This document shows positions 47,401 to 59,495 of a stretch of 64,000 bases of DNA, piece after piece; positions within the stretch are counted from its first letter, which is position 1; every line of letters begins with the position of its first letter. The translations under genes were made by a program, and so were the position numbers. This stretch comes from Clostridia bacterium UC5.1-1D2 (lineage in GTDB: Bacteria > Bacillota > Clostridia > Lachnospirales > Lachnospiraceae). A model generated the notes under the pieces. It saw only the letters and a program-made list of their open reading frames with translations, made no database searches and was not told where the DNA came from. The stretch lies in assembly GCA_001304855.1 (NCBI GenBank), contig BBZN01000007.1:93009-157008 (forward strand). The letters are read 5' to 3'.

Positions 47401-47592
47401 CGTACCCCCTCTTTCTTTTCAAAATGTAAAACGGCCGCAGTTCCTCCCGGCAATGCCACTGCATCTGATTTACGGAAAGCGGTTATTTCCAGCATGAATA
47501 AATTTGCTGTGGCAATTACATATCATTGGGTTTATAATAAAACCTGTACTTCAAATACATCAAACTACATTGCAGGAATGAAGGGAGAAAAC

Positions 47593-47964
47593 ATGGTATT
47601 ACAAGAAATTAAGCAGGATTTTTCCGTATGCAAAGTTACGAAACTAGACAGCGACCTGCTCACAAACGATTACACCTTTGCCGCCAAAACGGACAGGGAA
47701 CTGTCGATAATCTGCCCTACAGAGCTTGTTCCTGAGGACACCGTTACGGTGGAACACCGGTGGAGCTGCTTTCGCATTGCGGAGGATGCCTCTTTTGACA
47801 AATACGGCATGATTGCATTTCTGTCAAAAATTATAGCCGATGAGAAAACCAGCGTACTGGTAGTTGCCACCTTTGATACCGATTACCTCTTCGTCAAGAC
47901 AGATAAATTCCCCTTGGTAAAAGAGTCTCTTATCCGCAACGGATGCCGGTTTCCAGACGAATAA
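47593..47964 (+). CDS. ACT-domain protein
   Basis: About 123 residues from ATG 47593. It contains ELSIICPTELVPEDTVTVEH, and a C-terminal ACT-type region (KTSVLVVATFDTDYLFVKTD), as in small amino-acid-sensing ACT_7 proteins. Upstream frame extension to 46747 is not natural. It converges on motA. Confidence 0.7.
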   Translation: MVLQEIKQDFSVCKVTKLDSDLLTNDYTFAAKTDRELSIICPTELVPEDTVTVEHRWSCFRIAEDASFDKYGMIAFLSKIIADEKTSVLVVATFDTDYLFVKTDKFPLVKESLIRNGCRFPDE

Positions 47965-47975
47965 AGGCCGGTTTC

Positions 47976-48845
47976 CTAAGACTTATCCTTCTCAAAATCA
48001 GATCTGCTGAAAACATACCGTTTCCTTCCCAAAAGACTCTCATCTCCTCTGAAGGCGTCCTTTTCCTCCAGGCGGGTCAGCGCTTTGTCCTGTAAAGACT
48101 GTTTCAGGGAGGCCAGCAGGTGCTCCCGCAAAAACTTAGGGTGTTCTCCTTTCTGAATTCCGATGACCCCTTCTATGACGGTCGTACAGTATACCTCCTC
48201 CTGGTTCTGCCTTATACGGAGCTTTTGAGCTATGGGGTTCAATATGAGGTTTGCCAGAATCGAGCCGTAAAGGGTGGTTATAAGAGCCAGGGACATGTCT
48301 CTGCCCAAAGTAAATGTGCCTATAATATCCAGATTCATCCCCCTCAGCATATTGATCAGGCCGATGAGCGTTCCCACCATACCAAAAGCAGGCGCATAGG
48401 CGGCAGCCCTTTCATAAAATCCAGCCGCCCTGTCGTGGCGGTTGGTGCTGTTCTCCAGCTCTTTCTCCAAAACATTGCGTATTTTCTCCGAATCCTGGGC
48501 GTCCACAACCATAAAAAGGCTTTGACGGAAAAAAGGCTCCTTTATCTCTTCCGCCATAGGTTCAAGAGCCAGCAAACCTTCCCTTCTGGCCAGTATCACC
48601 ATATCTACTATCTGGTCTACCAGATCCTCGATATCATACTTGTTGCCCCGCAGGAGGACTTTTAAATGGCCGGGAATCTCAAGCAGGATACCGGGAGGAT
48701 AGCTGGCAATCACCGCCGCCAGAGTACCGCCTGCAACAATTAAAAAGCTGGATATATCTAAAAAGTTACCAATACTGCCCATACCGATACCATTAAGAAT
48801 CAACATAAAACCTGCAACAATTCCAACAATTGTCATCAAATCCAT
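47976..48845 (-). CDS. motA: MotA-like flagellar stator protein
   Basis: 289 residues from ATG 48845, chosen because AAGGGGAG lies just upstream. Membrane segments: VGIVAGFMLILNGIGM, FLIVAGGTLAAVIAS, and two near the C-terminal third (YAPAFGMVGTLIGLINML and MSLALITTLYGSILANLIL) carrying the TonB/MotA-type Pro/Gly pattern. MotA pairs with MotB to form a proton- or sodium-driven stator. No motB follows: the next gene leftwards is the convergent ACT gene. Confidence 0.85.
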   Translation of the reverse strand: MDLMTIVGIVAGFMLILNGIGMGSIGNFLDISSFLIVAGGTLAAVIASYPPGILLEIPGHLKVLLRGNKYDIEDLVDQIVDMVILARREGLLALEPMAEEIKEPFFRQSLFMVVDAQDSEKIRNVLEKELENSTNRHDRAAGFYERAAAYAPAFGMVGTLIGLINMLRGMNLDIIGTFTLGRDMSLALITTLYGSILANLILNPIAQKLRIRQNQEEVYCTTVIEGVIGIQKGEHPKFLREHLLASLKQSLQDKALTRLEEKDAFRGDESLLGRKRYVFSRSDFEKDKS

Positions 48846-49248
48846 AACAGCTCCCCTTCCTCCGCAAAAATCCATGCCCGTCCGTTTCATATAGTCCGTT
48901 TTTCCTGATATTTACCGCTTTTTTTGTAACGCATAGCAAAAGTATATCAAAAAATCGTAAACATTACTACTATTAAATGCGTGTTATATGATCATTGACC
49001 CGAACTGTTACGAATTTTTTTGCGCGGCACAAAAACAGCAAATTTGCTTTCCATATTTTTCTAAACTATTTATACCATATATTTGAGAAAAATGCTGTAA
49101 CTTTAAAGTTTTAATTGAAAAAAGTGGATATTTATGAATCACCCTTATATACCGTCTGAGGGAGGACTATGCAAACACTTCATGGCAGACACTCTATAAT
49201 CTATGTTTTTCACATAGTATGGAGGTCTGCATGAACGTGCCGGCGCTT
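48846..49248. other. Intergenic region between metY and motA
   Basis: A+T-rich. At 49170 a 21-codon ORF (MQTLHGRHSIIYVF...) follows a good ribosome site GGGAGG, but it has no other support. No promoter is confidently assigned. Confidence 0.3.
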
Positions 49249-50553
49249 TTATATCATTTTAAATGCTTCGTCCAAGTCCTGAATGATATCTTCAACATGT
49301 TCGGTTCCTATAGAAAGACGTATAGTTCCAGGTTTCAGGCCCTGTTCCAGAAGTTCCTGCTCATTGAGCTGGGAGTGGGTGGTGGATGCAGGGTGTATGA
49401 CCAGGGATTTCACATCCGCCACATTAGCCAGCAATGAAAAAAGCTCCAGATTATCGATAAAGGTCTTTGCCGCTTCCCGGCCGCCCTTTATGTCAAATGT
49501 AAAGATAGAACCGCCGCCTTTTGGAAAATACTTTTTATACAGTTCCTGCTGGGGGCCGCTGCTGATGCAGGGATGATGAACCGCCTCCACCTTCGGATGG
49601 CTCTTTAAGTACTCCACAACCCTGAGGGCATTTTCTACATGGCGCTCCACACGCAGGGATAAGGTTTCCAGCCCCTGAAGGAACATAAAGCCGTGAAAAG
49701 GCGACAGGGTGGCCCCTGTGTCTCTCAGCAGAATGGCGCGGATTCTGGTGACAAATGCCGCCGCTCCCACATCCTGGGCAAAACGAATCCCGTGATAGCT
49801 GTCATTGGGCTCCGTAAGGCCCGGAAATTTCCCTGATGCCGTCCAGTCAAAGGTTCCTCCGTCCACAATCACGCCTCCAATGGCGGTTCCGTGACCGCCG
49901 ATAAATTTAGTGGCGGAGTGCACCACAATATCCGCCCCAAATTCAATGGGCCTTACCAGATACGGGGTGGCAAATGTATTATCTATCACAAGGGGAATCT
50001 GAAAACTGTGGGCTATCTCAGCAATGGCCTGAATATCCGCAACGTCGGAATTAGGATTTCCCAGAGTCTCGATAAATACAGCCTTTGTGTTCTCCTTAAT
50101 TGCGCGCCGTATCCCATCTAAATCGGCCACATCCACAAACGTAGTGGTAACGCCGTATTCAGGATATGTATGGGCCAGATAATTATAGGTTCCGCCATAA
50201 ATATTCCGGGCCGCCACAATATGGTCCCCTGTTCTTGTAAGATTCTGCAAGGTATAGGCAATTGCAGCTGCCCCGGAAGCCGTAGCCAAAGCTGCCACGC
50301 CGCCCTCCAATGCCGCCATTCTCCGCTCAAAAGCGTCCAGAGTTGGGTTGGTGAGACGGCTGTATATATTTCCCGGATCGCTCAGATTGAATCTGGCCGC
50401 CGCGTGGTCACAGTTGTCAAATACGTAGGAGGACGACTGGTAAATCGGCACAGCTCTGGCGCCTGTTGCGCTGTCCGGTTTCTCCTGTCCTGCATGAAGC
50501 TGAATGGTTTCAAATCTGAAGTGCCTGTCCCCTCTTTTGCGTTTCTCTTCCAT
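49249..50553 (-). CDS. metY: O-acetylhomoserine aminocarboxypropyltransferase / cysteine synthase
   Basis: About 434 residues. PLP-dependent Cys/Met metabolism enzyme: [32 protein letters not shown], and the PLP lysine in [15 protein letters not shown]. The length and the ETIQLHAGQ start fit MetY rather than MetB/MetC. The start at 50553 is chosen because GGAGG is 8 bases upstream; the ATG six bases earlier is too close. It makes homocysteine from O-acetylhomoserine and sulfide. No SAM riboswitch is seen upstream. Confidence 0.9.
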   Translation of the reverse strand: MEEKRKRGDRHFRFETIQLHAGQEKPDSATGARAVPIYQSSSYVFDNCDHAAARFNLSDPGNIYSRLTNPTLDAFERRMAALEGGVAALATASGAAAIAYTLQNLTRTGDHIVAARNIYGGTYNYLAHTYPEYGVTTTFVDVADLDGIRRAIKENTKAVFIETLGNPNSDVADIQAIAEIAHSFQIPLVIDNTFATPYLVRPIEFGADIVVHSATKFIGGHGTAIGGVIVDGGTFDWTASGKFPGLTEPNDSYHGIRFAQDVGAAAFVTRIRAILLRDTGATLSPFHGFMFLQGLETLSLRVERHVENALRVVEYLKSHPKVEAVHHPCISSGPQQELYKKYFPKGGGSIFTFDIKGGREAAKTFIDNLELFSLLANVADVKSLVIHPASTTHSQLNEQELLEQGLKPGTIRLSIGTEHVEDIIQDLDEAFKMI

Positions 50554-50785
50554 ACTCATTTCCTCCGTTCTTTTCCTACTGTTTCTATAGATTTAGTTGA
50601 TATTAGCACAGACGGTTTTATCTGTCAAGATTTTATTTTCCATTTTTTACATATTTTTATCCAATCCCCTTTCAGCCTATAGAATCTGTATGAAAACCGA
50701 TCTTAATATGTCGTATTTTTCCTGAACTTACAGACTGCTGGGTTGTATGTCAGCAATTCTATACTCTAATCTTATGCGGCGCGGT

Positions 50786-50794
50786 CATACTAAT
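50786..50794 (+). promoter_or_regulatory. Sigma-E-like -10 of the cotJ operon
   Basis: CATACTAAT matches the sporulation sigma-E -10 consensus (CATACA-T) and lies 46 bases before cotJA. A convincing -35 is not seen. cotJ is sigma-E-dependent in Bacillus subtilis, which supports it. Confidence 0.4.
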
Positions 50795-50839
50795 CCTGAA
50801 GCCCAAAAAGGCAGCATCAGCAATGAAAGGAGTGTTAAA

Positions 50840-51058
50840 ATGAATTTTTGCGATTGTAATTCACAACCAAAAGCCCAGGCCGCAGAATGCAACTGTAAGC
50901 TTCCGGCGCCGGGACCAGGTCTTCAGCTGGGTATTGCCACCGTTCCAATGCAGCCCTGGGAGACCCCCTATGAGCCTGCCAAGGCCTTAAAGCAGGGAAC
51001 TATGTTCCCCTGTCTGGATCTTCCATTCTTTATAACAGGAGGTGAGAGCAATGGCTGA
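50840..51058 (+). CDS. cotJA: Spore coat protein CotJA
   Basis: 72 residues from ATG 50840 (AAAGGAG upstream). A Cys-rich start is followed by the CotJA core: MQPWETPYEPAKALKQGTMF then PCLDLPFF. First gene of the coat operon; overlaps cotJB by eight bases. Confidence 0.85.
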   Translation: MNFCDCNSQPKAQAAECNCKLPAPGPGLQLGIATVPMQPWETPYEPAKALKQGTMFPCLDLPFFITGGESNG

Positions 51059-51362
51059 CCGCTGTAAACTTCTTCAGGAAATAAATGAAGTCAGTTTTAT
51101 TGTCAACGACTTAAATCTCTATCTGGACACTCATCCTCTGGACGGTGAAGCCCTGGAAGCCTTCAGCCAGTCCCTGGCAAAACGAAGGCAGCTTCTGGAT
51201 TCCTACGCAAAGGAATTTGAACCTCTCACCTTAAACTGTATTTGTCCTGATACCAACAATCAATCGGAATCCCATACAAAATATCCGGGCCGCAAGCATT
51301 TCACCTGGTCGGACGGACCTCTGCCGTGGGATATCCAGGATGAAAAAGGAGGCGCAAAATAA
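51051..51362 (+). CDS. cotJB: Spore coat protein CotJB
   Basis: 103 residues from ATG 51051 (GGAGGTGAGAGC upstream). Core features: LQEINEVSFIVNDLNLYLDT and the end FTWSDGPLPWDIQ, diagnostic for CotJB. Its stop overlaps the start of cotJC (TAATG). Confidence 0.9.
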   Translation: MADRCKLLQEINEVSFIVNDLNLYLDTHPLDGEALEAFSQSLAKRRQLLDSYAKEFEPLTLNCICPDTNNQSESHTKYPGRKHFTWSDGPLPWDIQDEKGGAK

Positions 51363-51971
51363 TGTGGACCTATGAAAAAAGACTTCAGTTTCCTGTAAAA
51401 ATCACACAGACCTGCCCTAAAACCGCTTCCCTGATTATCAGCCAGTTTGGAGGGCCGGACGGGGAGCTGGCCGCCTCTATGCGCTATCTTTCCCAGCGTT
51501 ACACCATGCCATGCAAGGAAGTGGGCGGACTCCTGACAGATATCGGAACAGAGGAGCTGGCCCATCTGGAAATGATTTGCGCCATTATTTACCAGCTGAC
51601 AAAAAATTTGACCCCGGAACAGGCTAAAACAGCAGGTTTTGACGCTACTATATAGACCACACCACAGCGCTCTGGCCTACGGCGGCAGCGGCGTACCTTT
51701 TAATGCCTGTGAGTTCCAGTCCAAGGGAGACGCCATCACCGATCTTCACGAAGATTTGGCCGCAGAGCAGAAAGCCAGGACCACCTATGATAACCTGATC
51801 CGTATTATTGAGAATCCCGAGGTAAGAGAACCTCTCAAGTTCCTGCGCGCACGAGAAGTTGTGCATTTCCAGAGGTTCGGGGAGGCCCTGGAAAAGATTA
51901 AATCAACGCTGGACGAAAAGAACTTTTATTATTTCAACCCGGAGTTTGACAAGCAGTTTATAGCTAAGTAA
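51362..51971 (+). CDS. cotJC: Spore coat CotJC, manganese-catalase family (two one-base deletions)
   Basis: The N-terminal frame has MWTYEKRLQFPVKITQTCPK and DIGTEELAHLEMICAIIYQL (metal ligands). One C missing near 51645 and one G missing near 51690 explain the break exactly: restoring them yields GFDAYYIDHTTALWPTAAGV. The last frame has DLHEDLAAEQKARTTYDNLI and HFQRFGEALE. Corrected length is about 203 residues, normal for CotJC. Confidence 0.9.
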
Positions 51972-51992
51972 GAATCCTTCTGATTCTTCAGG

Positions 51993-52040
51993 GCACTATA
52001 AAAAGCCAGGCTTTTGCTGTAACCTGACTTTTTATAGTGC
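51993..52040 (+). terminator. Intrinsic terminator after cotJC
   Basis: GCACTATAAAAAGCCAGG (51993-52010) pairs with CCTGACTTTTTATAGTGC (52023-52040), 17 of 18 positions. Confidence 0.85.
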
Positions 52041-52105
52041 ATGTAAAAGGGATGTAAAAAATAATGCCGCCAAAAACAGGTTCTGATTGTCAGGCTGTAA
52101 GGGGA

Positions 52106-52892
52106 TTAAACGCCTTCCAGAACAGCCTTAACATGGTCGAGGAACATCCCTTGAATCTCTTCCAGCTCTCCCAGCCCTTCCAGCACACATTCCACTTCAT
52201 ACCCTTTGGCTTTAAACCTGGATTTCCAGGAATCCTCATGGCTTCCCGCCATGTCCTCATTGGCATGGTCCCCGGCTACAATCATAAGAGGCCTGAGCAC
52301 AACCTTTTTAACAGCCATTCCTTCCACCGCTTCAAGACCGGCCTCTATGTCCGGCTCTGCCTCAACCGTTCCCACAAAGTACCGGCTGTACCCTGCCTTG
52401 TGAAACATTTCTCCCAGTTTATGGTAAATATCGTTGGCGCTGTGAGTTGTGCCATGACCCATAAATACCATTGCCGTATGCCCGTCCATCTGCTTTTCGG
52501 TGGCCCGCAGCAGAATATCCATAAGCCTGTGAAAATCCGCCTCACCTCCCAGAAGCGGCCTGCCGCAGCCGATCTTATGGAATCTGCCCTCAAAGGATTC
52601 AACCTGGCTCATCATACCGTCATACTCTTCCCCGGGTATCACATGGGTAGCTGCACCACCACTTCTCCGCAGCCCATCTGCGCCAGCTTTTCCATGGCGT
52701 TTCCCACATTATCGATTTCCAGGCCGTCCCTGGATTTTAATTTATCAATAATCATCTGGCTTGTAAATGCCTGAATACCTGGTATTTTGGAAAGGCCTCA
52801 CCCACGGCCCTCTCAATTGCACCGATGGTCCGTTCCCTGGTCCGGGCATAACTGGTGCCGAAGCTGACTACAAGAATCGCCTTCTTATTCAT
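52106..52892 (-). CDS. cbiK: Sirohydrochlorin cobaltochelatase CbiK (two frameshifts near 52770 and 52645)
   Basis: ATG 52892 starts MNKKAILVVSFGTSYARTRE, the CbiK signature. Frames join near 52770 and 52645 to a long C-terminal part with THVIPGEEYDGMM, VFMGHGTTHSANDIYHKLGE (metal-binding His) and VLRPLMIVAGDHANEDMAGS. About 262 residues. It inserts cobalt into sirohydrochlorin in anaerobic cobalamin synthesis; no other cob/cbi gene is nearby. Confidence 0.85.
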
Positions 52893-52961
52893 TCTGTACC
52901 TGCTTTCTGCTGTCATGTATTTATGGTCTGCTTTATATGTGTTTCAGCCGATTTATATTGT

Positions 52962-54411
52962 TCATTTTTCTCCGGTACTGTTCTGGCTGAGGGAGGCTCT
53001 TCCGCCCATCTTATGAAACTCCACCTGATGGCCCGGCTGGGTCATGTCCTGGAGGTTCAAACACTGGTCCAGCTGGGCCTCGGTCATAAGGTTCTCGTCC
53101 AGGGCCAGCTTTCTCACAGGGATTCCTGTCTCCATGGAACGCTTGGCTATCTCTGCGGATTTCTTGTATCCAAGAACAGGGCACAGGGCCGTTGCCAGGG
53201 CTGCGCTGGACTCCACCAGCCTACGGCAGTGTTCCCGGTTGGCTGTGATGCCAGAATGCAGTTGTCAATCAGCGTCTCCACAGCACCCTTTAAGGTATCC
53301 ATGGACTCGAATATTTTATAAAAAATCACAGGCTCAAAGGCGTTCAGTTCCATCTGTCCGGCCTGTGCGGCCATGGTAACGGTCACGTCATTTCCTATAA
53401 TATTAAACGCTACCTGGGAGACCACCTCGGGTATCACAGGATTGATCTTACCCGGCATAATGGAGGACCCGTTCTGCCTGGGCGGAAGATTGATCTCCCC
53501 CAGCCCGGCCTTGGGACCGCTGGATAACAGCCGCAGATCATTGCAGATCTTTGACAGGTTTACGGCACAGACCCTGAGCAGGGCGGAAGTATGTACGAAA
53601 CAGTCCAGATTCTGGGTGGCGTCAAAGAGATCGTCAGCCTGAACACATTCTGTCTGGCATACCAGGTTAATGTTCCTGATAATATGGAACAGATACACCG
53701 GATTCACATTGATGGCGGTTCCCACCGCTGTGGCTCCGATGTTTAAAGCCTTCAGCTCCTCCATCTGCTCCCGTATCCTTTTAATATCTCTTCCCACCAC
53801 TGCGGAGTAGGCCTCAAAGGACTGGCCAAGCCGGATAGCACCGCGTCCTGAAGCTGTGTTCTTCCCATCTTCACCACATCGTCAAATTCAATGGACTTCT
53901 GGTGGAAGGCCTTCTGAAGCCGCTCCAGCTCATCCAAAAGCCCGGGCATCATCCCAAGTATGGTGAGCTTTCCTGCACAGGGGATCACGTCGTTGGTGGA
54001 CTGGGCCATATTTACATGGTCATTGGGATGGACGACGGAGTAATCCCCTTTGGTTCCGCCCAGAATCTCAATGGCCCTGTTGGCGATCACCTCATTGGCA
54101 TTCATATTGGCCGAGGTCCCCGCCCCTCCCTGGATGGCGTCTACAATAAACTGGCTGTGGAGCTTTCCCCCGATAATCTCGTCGCATGCCTGTACAATGG
54201 CATTTCCCGTCCGTTCCTCCAGCACATGGGCGGTCATATTGGTAAATGCCGCCGCCTTCTTGATTCTGGCAAGATTTTTGATAAATTCCGGATGCAGGGG
54301 CCGTCCGGTGATATGGAAATTATTCTTAGCTCTCAAGGTCTGCACTCCATAATAGGCCCTGGAGGGAACCTCCATGGTTCCGATGGAATCCGATTCCAGT
54401 CTGGCAGTCAT
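52962..54411 (-). CDS. aspA: Aspartate ammonia-lyase (two or more frameshifts)
   Basis: Start ATG 54411 (AGGAGG 9 bases upstream; the ATG at 54420 abuts the ribosome site). The N-terminal frame has VPSRAYYGVQTLRAKNNF, TSANMNANEVIANRA and HPNDHVNMAQSTNDVIP. The middle frame has the fumarase/aspartase signature GSSIMPGKINPVIPE. The last piece ends in LDENLMTEAQLDQCLN. Breaks near 53790 and 53220. Merged length of about 480 residues and the sequence favour aspartase over fumarase. Converts aspartate to fumarate and ammonia. Confidence 0.85.
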
Positions 54412-54697
54412 ACGATACATTCCTCCTGTTGTGGCTTCTTTCTAACTGGAGCATAACACTTTCTGGTGAAAAAAGAAACACTTTTAAAAAGTTTTTTCTT
54501 TTATTAACTTTCTAAAGAAAAAACTTAATTTATATAAGACTTTACGTCTCTTAACCTTGTTAAATTAATCTTCTCCCACATCTTGACTCAGCCTGTAAAA
54601 ACGCTGTATACTTATAACCATCAGCAACGGCTGCCTTTAGCCGGAATAAAATCCGGACAGGCGCCGCTTTTTTACGAAAGAAAATGAGGTATTTCAT

Positions 54698-56075
54698 ATG
54701 ACTTATGCACAACCCCCTGAAAACCGTGAAAATCCCCTGGGATTTGTCCCTGTGAACAGGCTTTTAGCCCGTTTTGCCATCCCCAGCATTATCGCCATGC
54801 TGGTCAGCGCCCTGTATAACATTGTAGACCAGTTTTTTATCGGCAGAAGCGTGGGCATTCTGGGCAATGCAGCTACAAATGTGGCATTTCCCCTGACTAT
54901 AACCTGTACTGCCGTCTCTCTTATGTGCGGAATCGGAGGCGCCGCCAACTTCAACCTCTCTATGGGCAGAAATGAGCGGGACGAGGCGGAAAATACGCAG
55001 GCAATGCCATTTTCATGCTCTTTTTTATCGGTGTGATTCTCTGTCTTACAGTGAGAACCTTCCTAAAGCCTATGATGGTCCTCTTCGGAGCCACGCCGGA
55101 TGTGCTGGACCACTCCCTGACCTACACTGGGATCACATCTCTGGGGTTCCCCTTTCTTATACTGGCTACAGGAGGGTCCAATCTGGTCCGCGCAGACGGA
55201 AGTCCCCGCTTTTCCATGGTCTGTACCCTGACAGGCGCTCTCATCAACACCGTGTTGGATCCTCTGTTTATCTTTACCTTTGATATGGGAATGGCGGGCG
55301 CCGCCTGGCAACAATTATCGGCCAGTTTGTGTCCGGTATTATGGTCATTGTCTACCTGACCCGGTTCAAAACAGTGCACCTGACCCTCGGTTCCCTGCGG
55401 CCTCTGCCCGCCCACTGCAAAGCCATTATTTCCCTGGGAATGGCCCCCTTCTTTAACCAGATGGCTATGATGGTGGTTCAGATTGCAATGAATAACACTC
55501 TGCGCCACTACGGAGCCCTGTCTCACTACGGCAGCGAAATTCCACTGGCCTGCGCAGGAATCATCACAAAGGTAAATATGATATTTTTTTCCCTGGTCAT
55601 AGGTTTATCCCAGGGCCTCCAGCCTATTGTCAGCTTTAATTACGGCGCAAAAAGATACTCCAGGGTGAGGGAAGCCTATTTAAAAGCAGTGCTCATAGCA
55701 ACTACCATCTCCACACTGTCCTTTTTATGCTTCCAGTTCTTTCCCCGGCAGATTATCGGTATCTTCGGATCCGGAAGTGAGGAGTACTATCATTTTGCGG
55801 AGGAGTACTTTCGGATCTTCCTGTTCTTTACCTTTTTAAACGGCCTGCAGCCCATCACCGCCAATTTTTTCACCTCCATCGGCAAGGCGGCAAAGGGTAT
55901 CTTCATCTCCCTAACCCGGCAGATTATCTTCCTTCTGCCTCTGCTGATTCTACTTCCCCTGTTTATGGGAATCGAAGGGGTGATGTACTCCGCTCCTGTG
56001 GCCGACCTGATGGCCGCGTTGCTGGCGGTGACATTTGTTGTGAGGGAACTGAGGCGCCTGAAAACTCTGTATTAG
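54698..56075 (+). CDS. MATE-family efflux transporter (two frameshifts near 55005 and 55310)
   Basis: Three overlapping frames give about 455 residues with roughly 12 membrane segments. N-terminal MATE pattern: LLARFAIPSIIAMLVSALYN IVDQFFIG in two parts; later PFFNQMAMMVVQIAMNNTL and GLSQGLQPIVSFNYGAKRYS, a typical MATE segment. Exports cationic drugs or metabolites using an ion gradient. Divergent from aspA. Confidence 0.85.
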
Positions 56076-56345
56076 AGCGTGTCTGGACATTGCTTTCTGA
56101 AAGCTGTGCGTCACACTTTGTGGGAGATTTGGCCCCGATGGCTGCCAAACGTGACGGGGCCCTCCATAAATCCGGGGAAGAATTGCTGGGATATAACCAT
56201 AAAAGGCTATCTGGAAAATCCTGCGGTCATAGAAGGAGCGGACAAGGGACGCTGTCCGGAGATCTCGAAATTTATCGGCAAAGCGCTGCAATAGTATCTG
56301 CGCCGCCATGCCAAAGGAACGTGAACTTAAGCAGATGCTGAAAAG
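56076..56345. other. Non-coding stretch after the MATE gene
   Basis: No gene, RNA or repeat is recognised; moderately G+C-rich with short open frames on both strands that lack starts. Possibly an eroded insertion. Confidence 0.35.
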
Positions 56346-56791
56346 GGGCTGTAAAATAAGTCCTTAATGAAGAATCGCCAGTTCCGACACAAGTCGGTTC
56401 TGACGATTCTTCATTTCTATATCCAGTGTTTAAGCGAATGATTGATTTTTTATTGAATATTGCCAAAGGTCACAAAGGAAGGAGCCTTCATGCCATCGAG
56501 AAGATACATATAGCGGATATCATTTCGGCAGAGCTTTTCCATGTCACGCAGAGAAGAAATCCCGTTTTCCATGAAGGCAAAGAGTATCACTTTGAGGAGC
56601 TTTTGTTTATCACATCTTGGGCGACCTGTTTTGTATCCTTTCGCTACAAAATATCTTGATAGGTCGATGTGATCCATCACCTCACAGAACGTGTATACCG
56701 GATCAGAAATATCAATTAATTTTTCGATTTCCAATGGTAATTTCAACTGACGTGGTGTATAATTAACATTGGTTTTATTAGTTAGTCGCAT
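56346..56791 (-). mobile_element. IS1182-like element remnant (N-terminal transposase fragment)
   Basis: A 113-residue frame at 56450-56791 reads YTPRQLKLPLEIEKLIDISD, RPRCDKQKLLKVILFAFMEN and DIRYMYLLDGMKAPSF. This is the N-terminal domain of IS1182-family transposases, which are normally about 450 residues; the DDE part is missing. GGGGCTGTAAAATAAG at 56345 resembles an IS1182-type terminal repeat. A long imperfect hairpin (56366-56415) lies between. Confidence 0.65.
56366..56415. repeat. Long inverted repeat
   Basis: 23-base arms matching at 20 positions (AATGAAGAATCG...CGATTCTTCATT) with a 4-base loop. Could be an IS-internal end structure or a terminator for the MATE gene. Confidence 0.6.
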
Positions 56792-56805
56792 AATTAATTA
56801 TACCA

Positions 56806-56840
56806 AAAATCGCTGAAGTCTCACGACCTCAGCGATTTTT
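56806..56840. terminator. Intrinsic terminator
   Basis: AAATCGCTGA and TCAGCGATTT arms with T5 on the right and A5 on the left, so bidirectional; between the IS remnant and gdhA. Confidence 0.7.
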
Positions 56841-56910
56841 CTTTAGGGGAGTTTATTTACATCCCCTTCTCTTTTATCCTTAACCCGGTCTTACACAATC
56901 CCCTGTGCAA

Positions 56911-58289
<1,379 letters not shown>

Positions 58290-58399
58290 TTAGAAAAAGT
58301 ATAACAAGTTAACTTGTTAAAGTCAAGAAAGATATAGAGAACCTGGAAAAAACTGCGTCCGCCTGCACAGGGTTTGCTTTGAAATTTCGGGGCGTGCCC

Positions 58400-58660
58400 T
58401 TAATCTACGTTAATTTTATCTTTCAGATACTGGATTAACCGCCAGGCAATCTCTTTTTCACTTCCAGGAGGCGCCGCCCGTCCTGTAATATACTGGTAGG
58501 CTTCCTGCCACTGTTCTAAGGGGTAAATGGAAATGTTAATAACATTCATGGCATCCAGTACATTTCTGGCATAAAAATCATTATGTAAGTCTGACAGATA
58601 AAGACAGCCTGCCAGATGTCGCAGCCTCGGAAGCAGGCCTTTTTGGGTAACATTTTCCAT
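58400..58660 (-). CDS. Small protein of unknown function
   Basis: 86 residues from ATG 58660 (GGGGAG upstream). It contains RHLAGCLYLSDLHNDFYARN and WQEAYQYITGRAAPPGSEKE, and looks soluble and helical. Divergent from the XRE gene at 58802; the pair may be functionally linked. Confidence 0.5.
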   Translation of the reverse strand: MENVTQKGLLPRLRHLAGCLYLSDLHNDFYARNVLDAMNVINISIYPLEQWQEAYQYITGRAAPPGSEKEIAWRLIQYLKDKINVD

Positions 58661-58801
58661 GATTTTGCAGCTCCCCTTTCTCAACTTGTGTCTATAATTT
58701 CATTTTGTTCTGTGCAACCTATACATTGCAATTATATATGACATTTGTCGTAAAATCAAGGAAATGCAATCTATTTATTGCATCTTATGGAGGAATCAGC
58801 C

Positions 58802-59065
58802 ATGGAGCAAAAATTAAGGCAGGATTTAAAGATTGGACCTAATATACGCAGACTCCGCCTACAATCCGATTTGACTCAAGAGCAGGTTACTGCAAAAATG
58901 CAGCTGATGGGAATCAACATCTCCCGGAGCATTTACTCTCAGATAGAAGGCGGCACCTATAATATCCGCATTTCAGAACTGGCTGCCATGAAAGAAATCT
59001 TCAATATAGGCTATGAATCATTTTTTGAAGGAATTACTCTCACTCCCCACGATTTTAGGGGATAA
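58802..59065 (+). CDS. XRE-family helix-turn-helix regulator
   Basis: 87 residues from ATG 58802 (TGGAGG upstream). HTH: LTQEQVTAKMQLMGINISRS then IYSQIEGGTYNIRISELAAM. Followed by a strong terminator. Confidence 0.8.
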   Translation: MEQKLRQDLKIGPNIRRLRLQSDLTQEQVTAKMQLMGINISRSIYSQIEGGTYNIRISELAAMKEIFNIGYESFFEGITLTPHDFRG

Positions 59066-59099
59066 AAATAATGCTCCAAACCTGCCGTCCACACCAAAA

Positions 59100-59135
59100 G
59101 AACAGGCCCTACGCCTTATGGCATAGGGCCTGTTC
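59100..59135 (+). terminator. Intrinsic terminator
   Basis: GAACAGGCCCTA (59100-59111) and TAGGGCCTGTTC (59124-59135), a perfect 12-bp stem. Confidence 0.8.
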
Positions 59136-59415
59136 CAAACACAAAGGATAAAGGTATTTGCCCGCAATGGGCCGAATGAATTACCGTGATATGCATTTAA
59201 ATAAATTTTCTGTCTGTCATCCGGTCTGTCCCGGATATCCTGTCCGCCGACACCGCTGAGGTTCTGCTTTCTATTAGTTAATAAATTGTCATTTCGACTA
59301 TCTGCATTATATACATTCGTTAAAAAAATGTCAATACATAATTCTAAATTTTTCTTTTTAAGTCAGAGCAGACTTTCTGTTAAGGTAAAAATAAATTAAA
59401 AATTCAAAAAATGAA
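59136..59415. other. A+T-rich intergenic region before the restriction-modification pair
   Basis: No gene is seen. A second weak promoter-like pair (TTGTCA and TATATA near 59287-59314) is present; otherwise nothing. Confidence 0.35.
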
Positions 59416-59444
59416 TTGAGAACTGTAATATCTCATGTTATACT
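59416..59444 (+). promoter_or_regulatory. Promoter of the restriction-modification operon
   Basis: TTGAGA (59416-59421), 17-base spacer, TATACT (59439-59444), 51 bases before the methyltransferase start. Confidence 0.65.
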
Positions 59445-59495
59445 ATTAATTCAACAAATACTGTTAAATTACACCTGAAAGAGTGAATAATCAGC

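Noticed and set aside
46747..47592. Long rightward frame upstream of the ACT gene as part of it
   Set aside because: It is antisense to the chloramphenicol acetyltransferase gene; the natural ACT start is ATG 47593.
50554..50760. SAM (S-box) riboswitch upstream of metY
   Set aside because: The leader lacks the conserved SAM-I core and an adjoining terminator stem.
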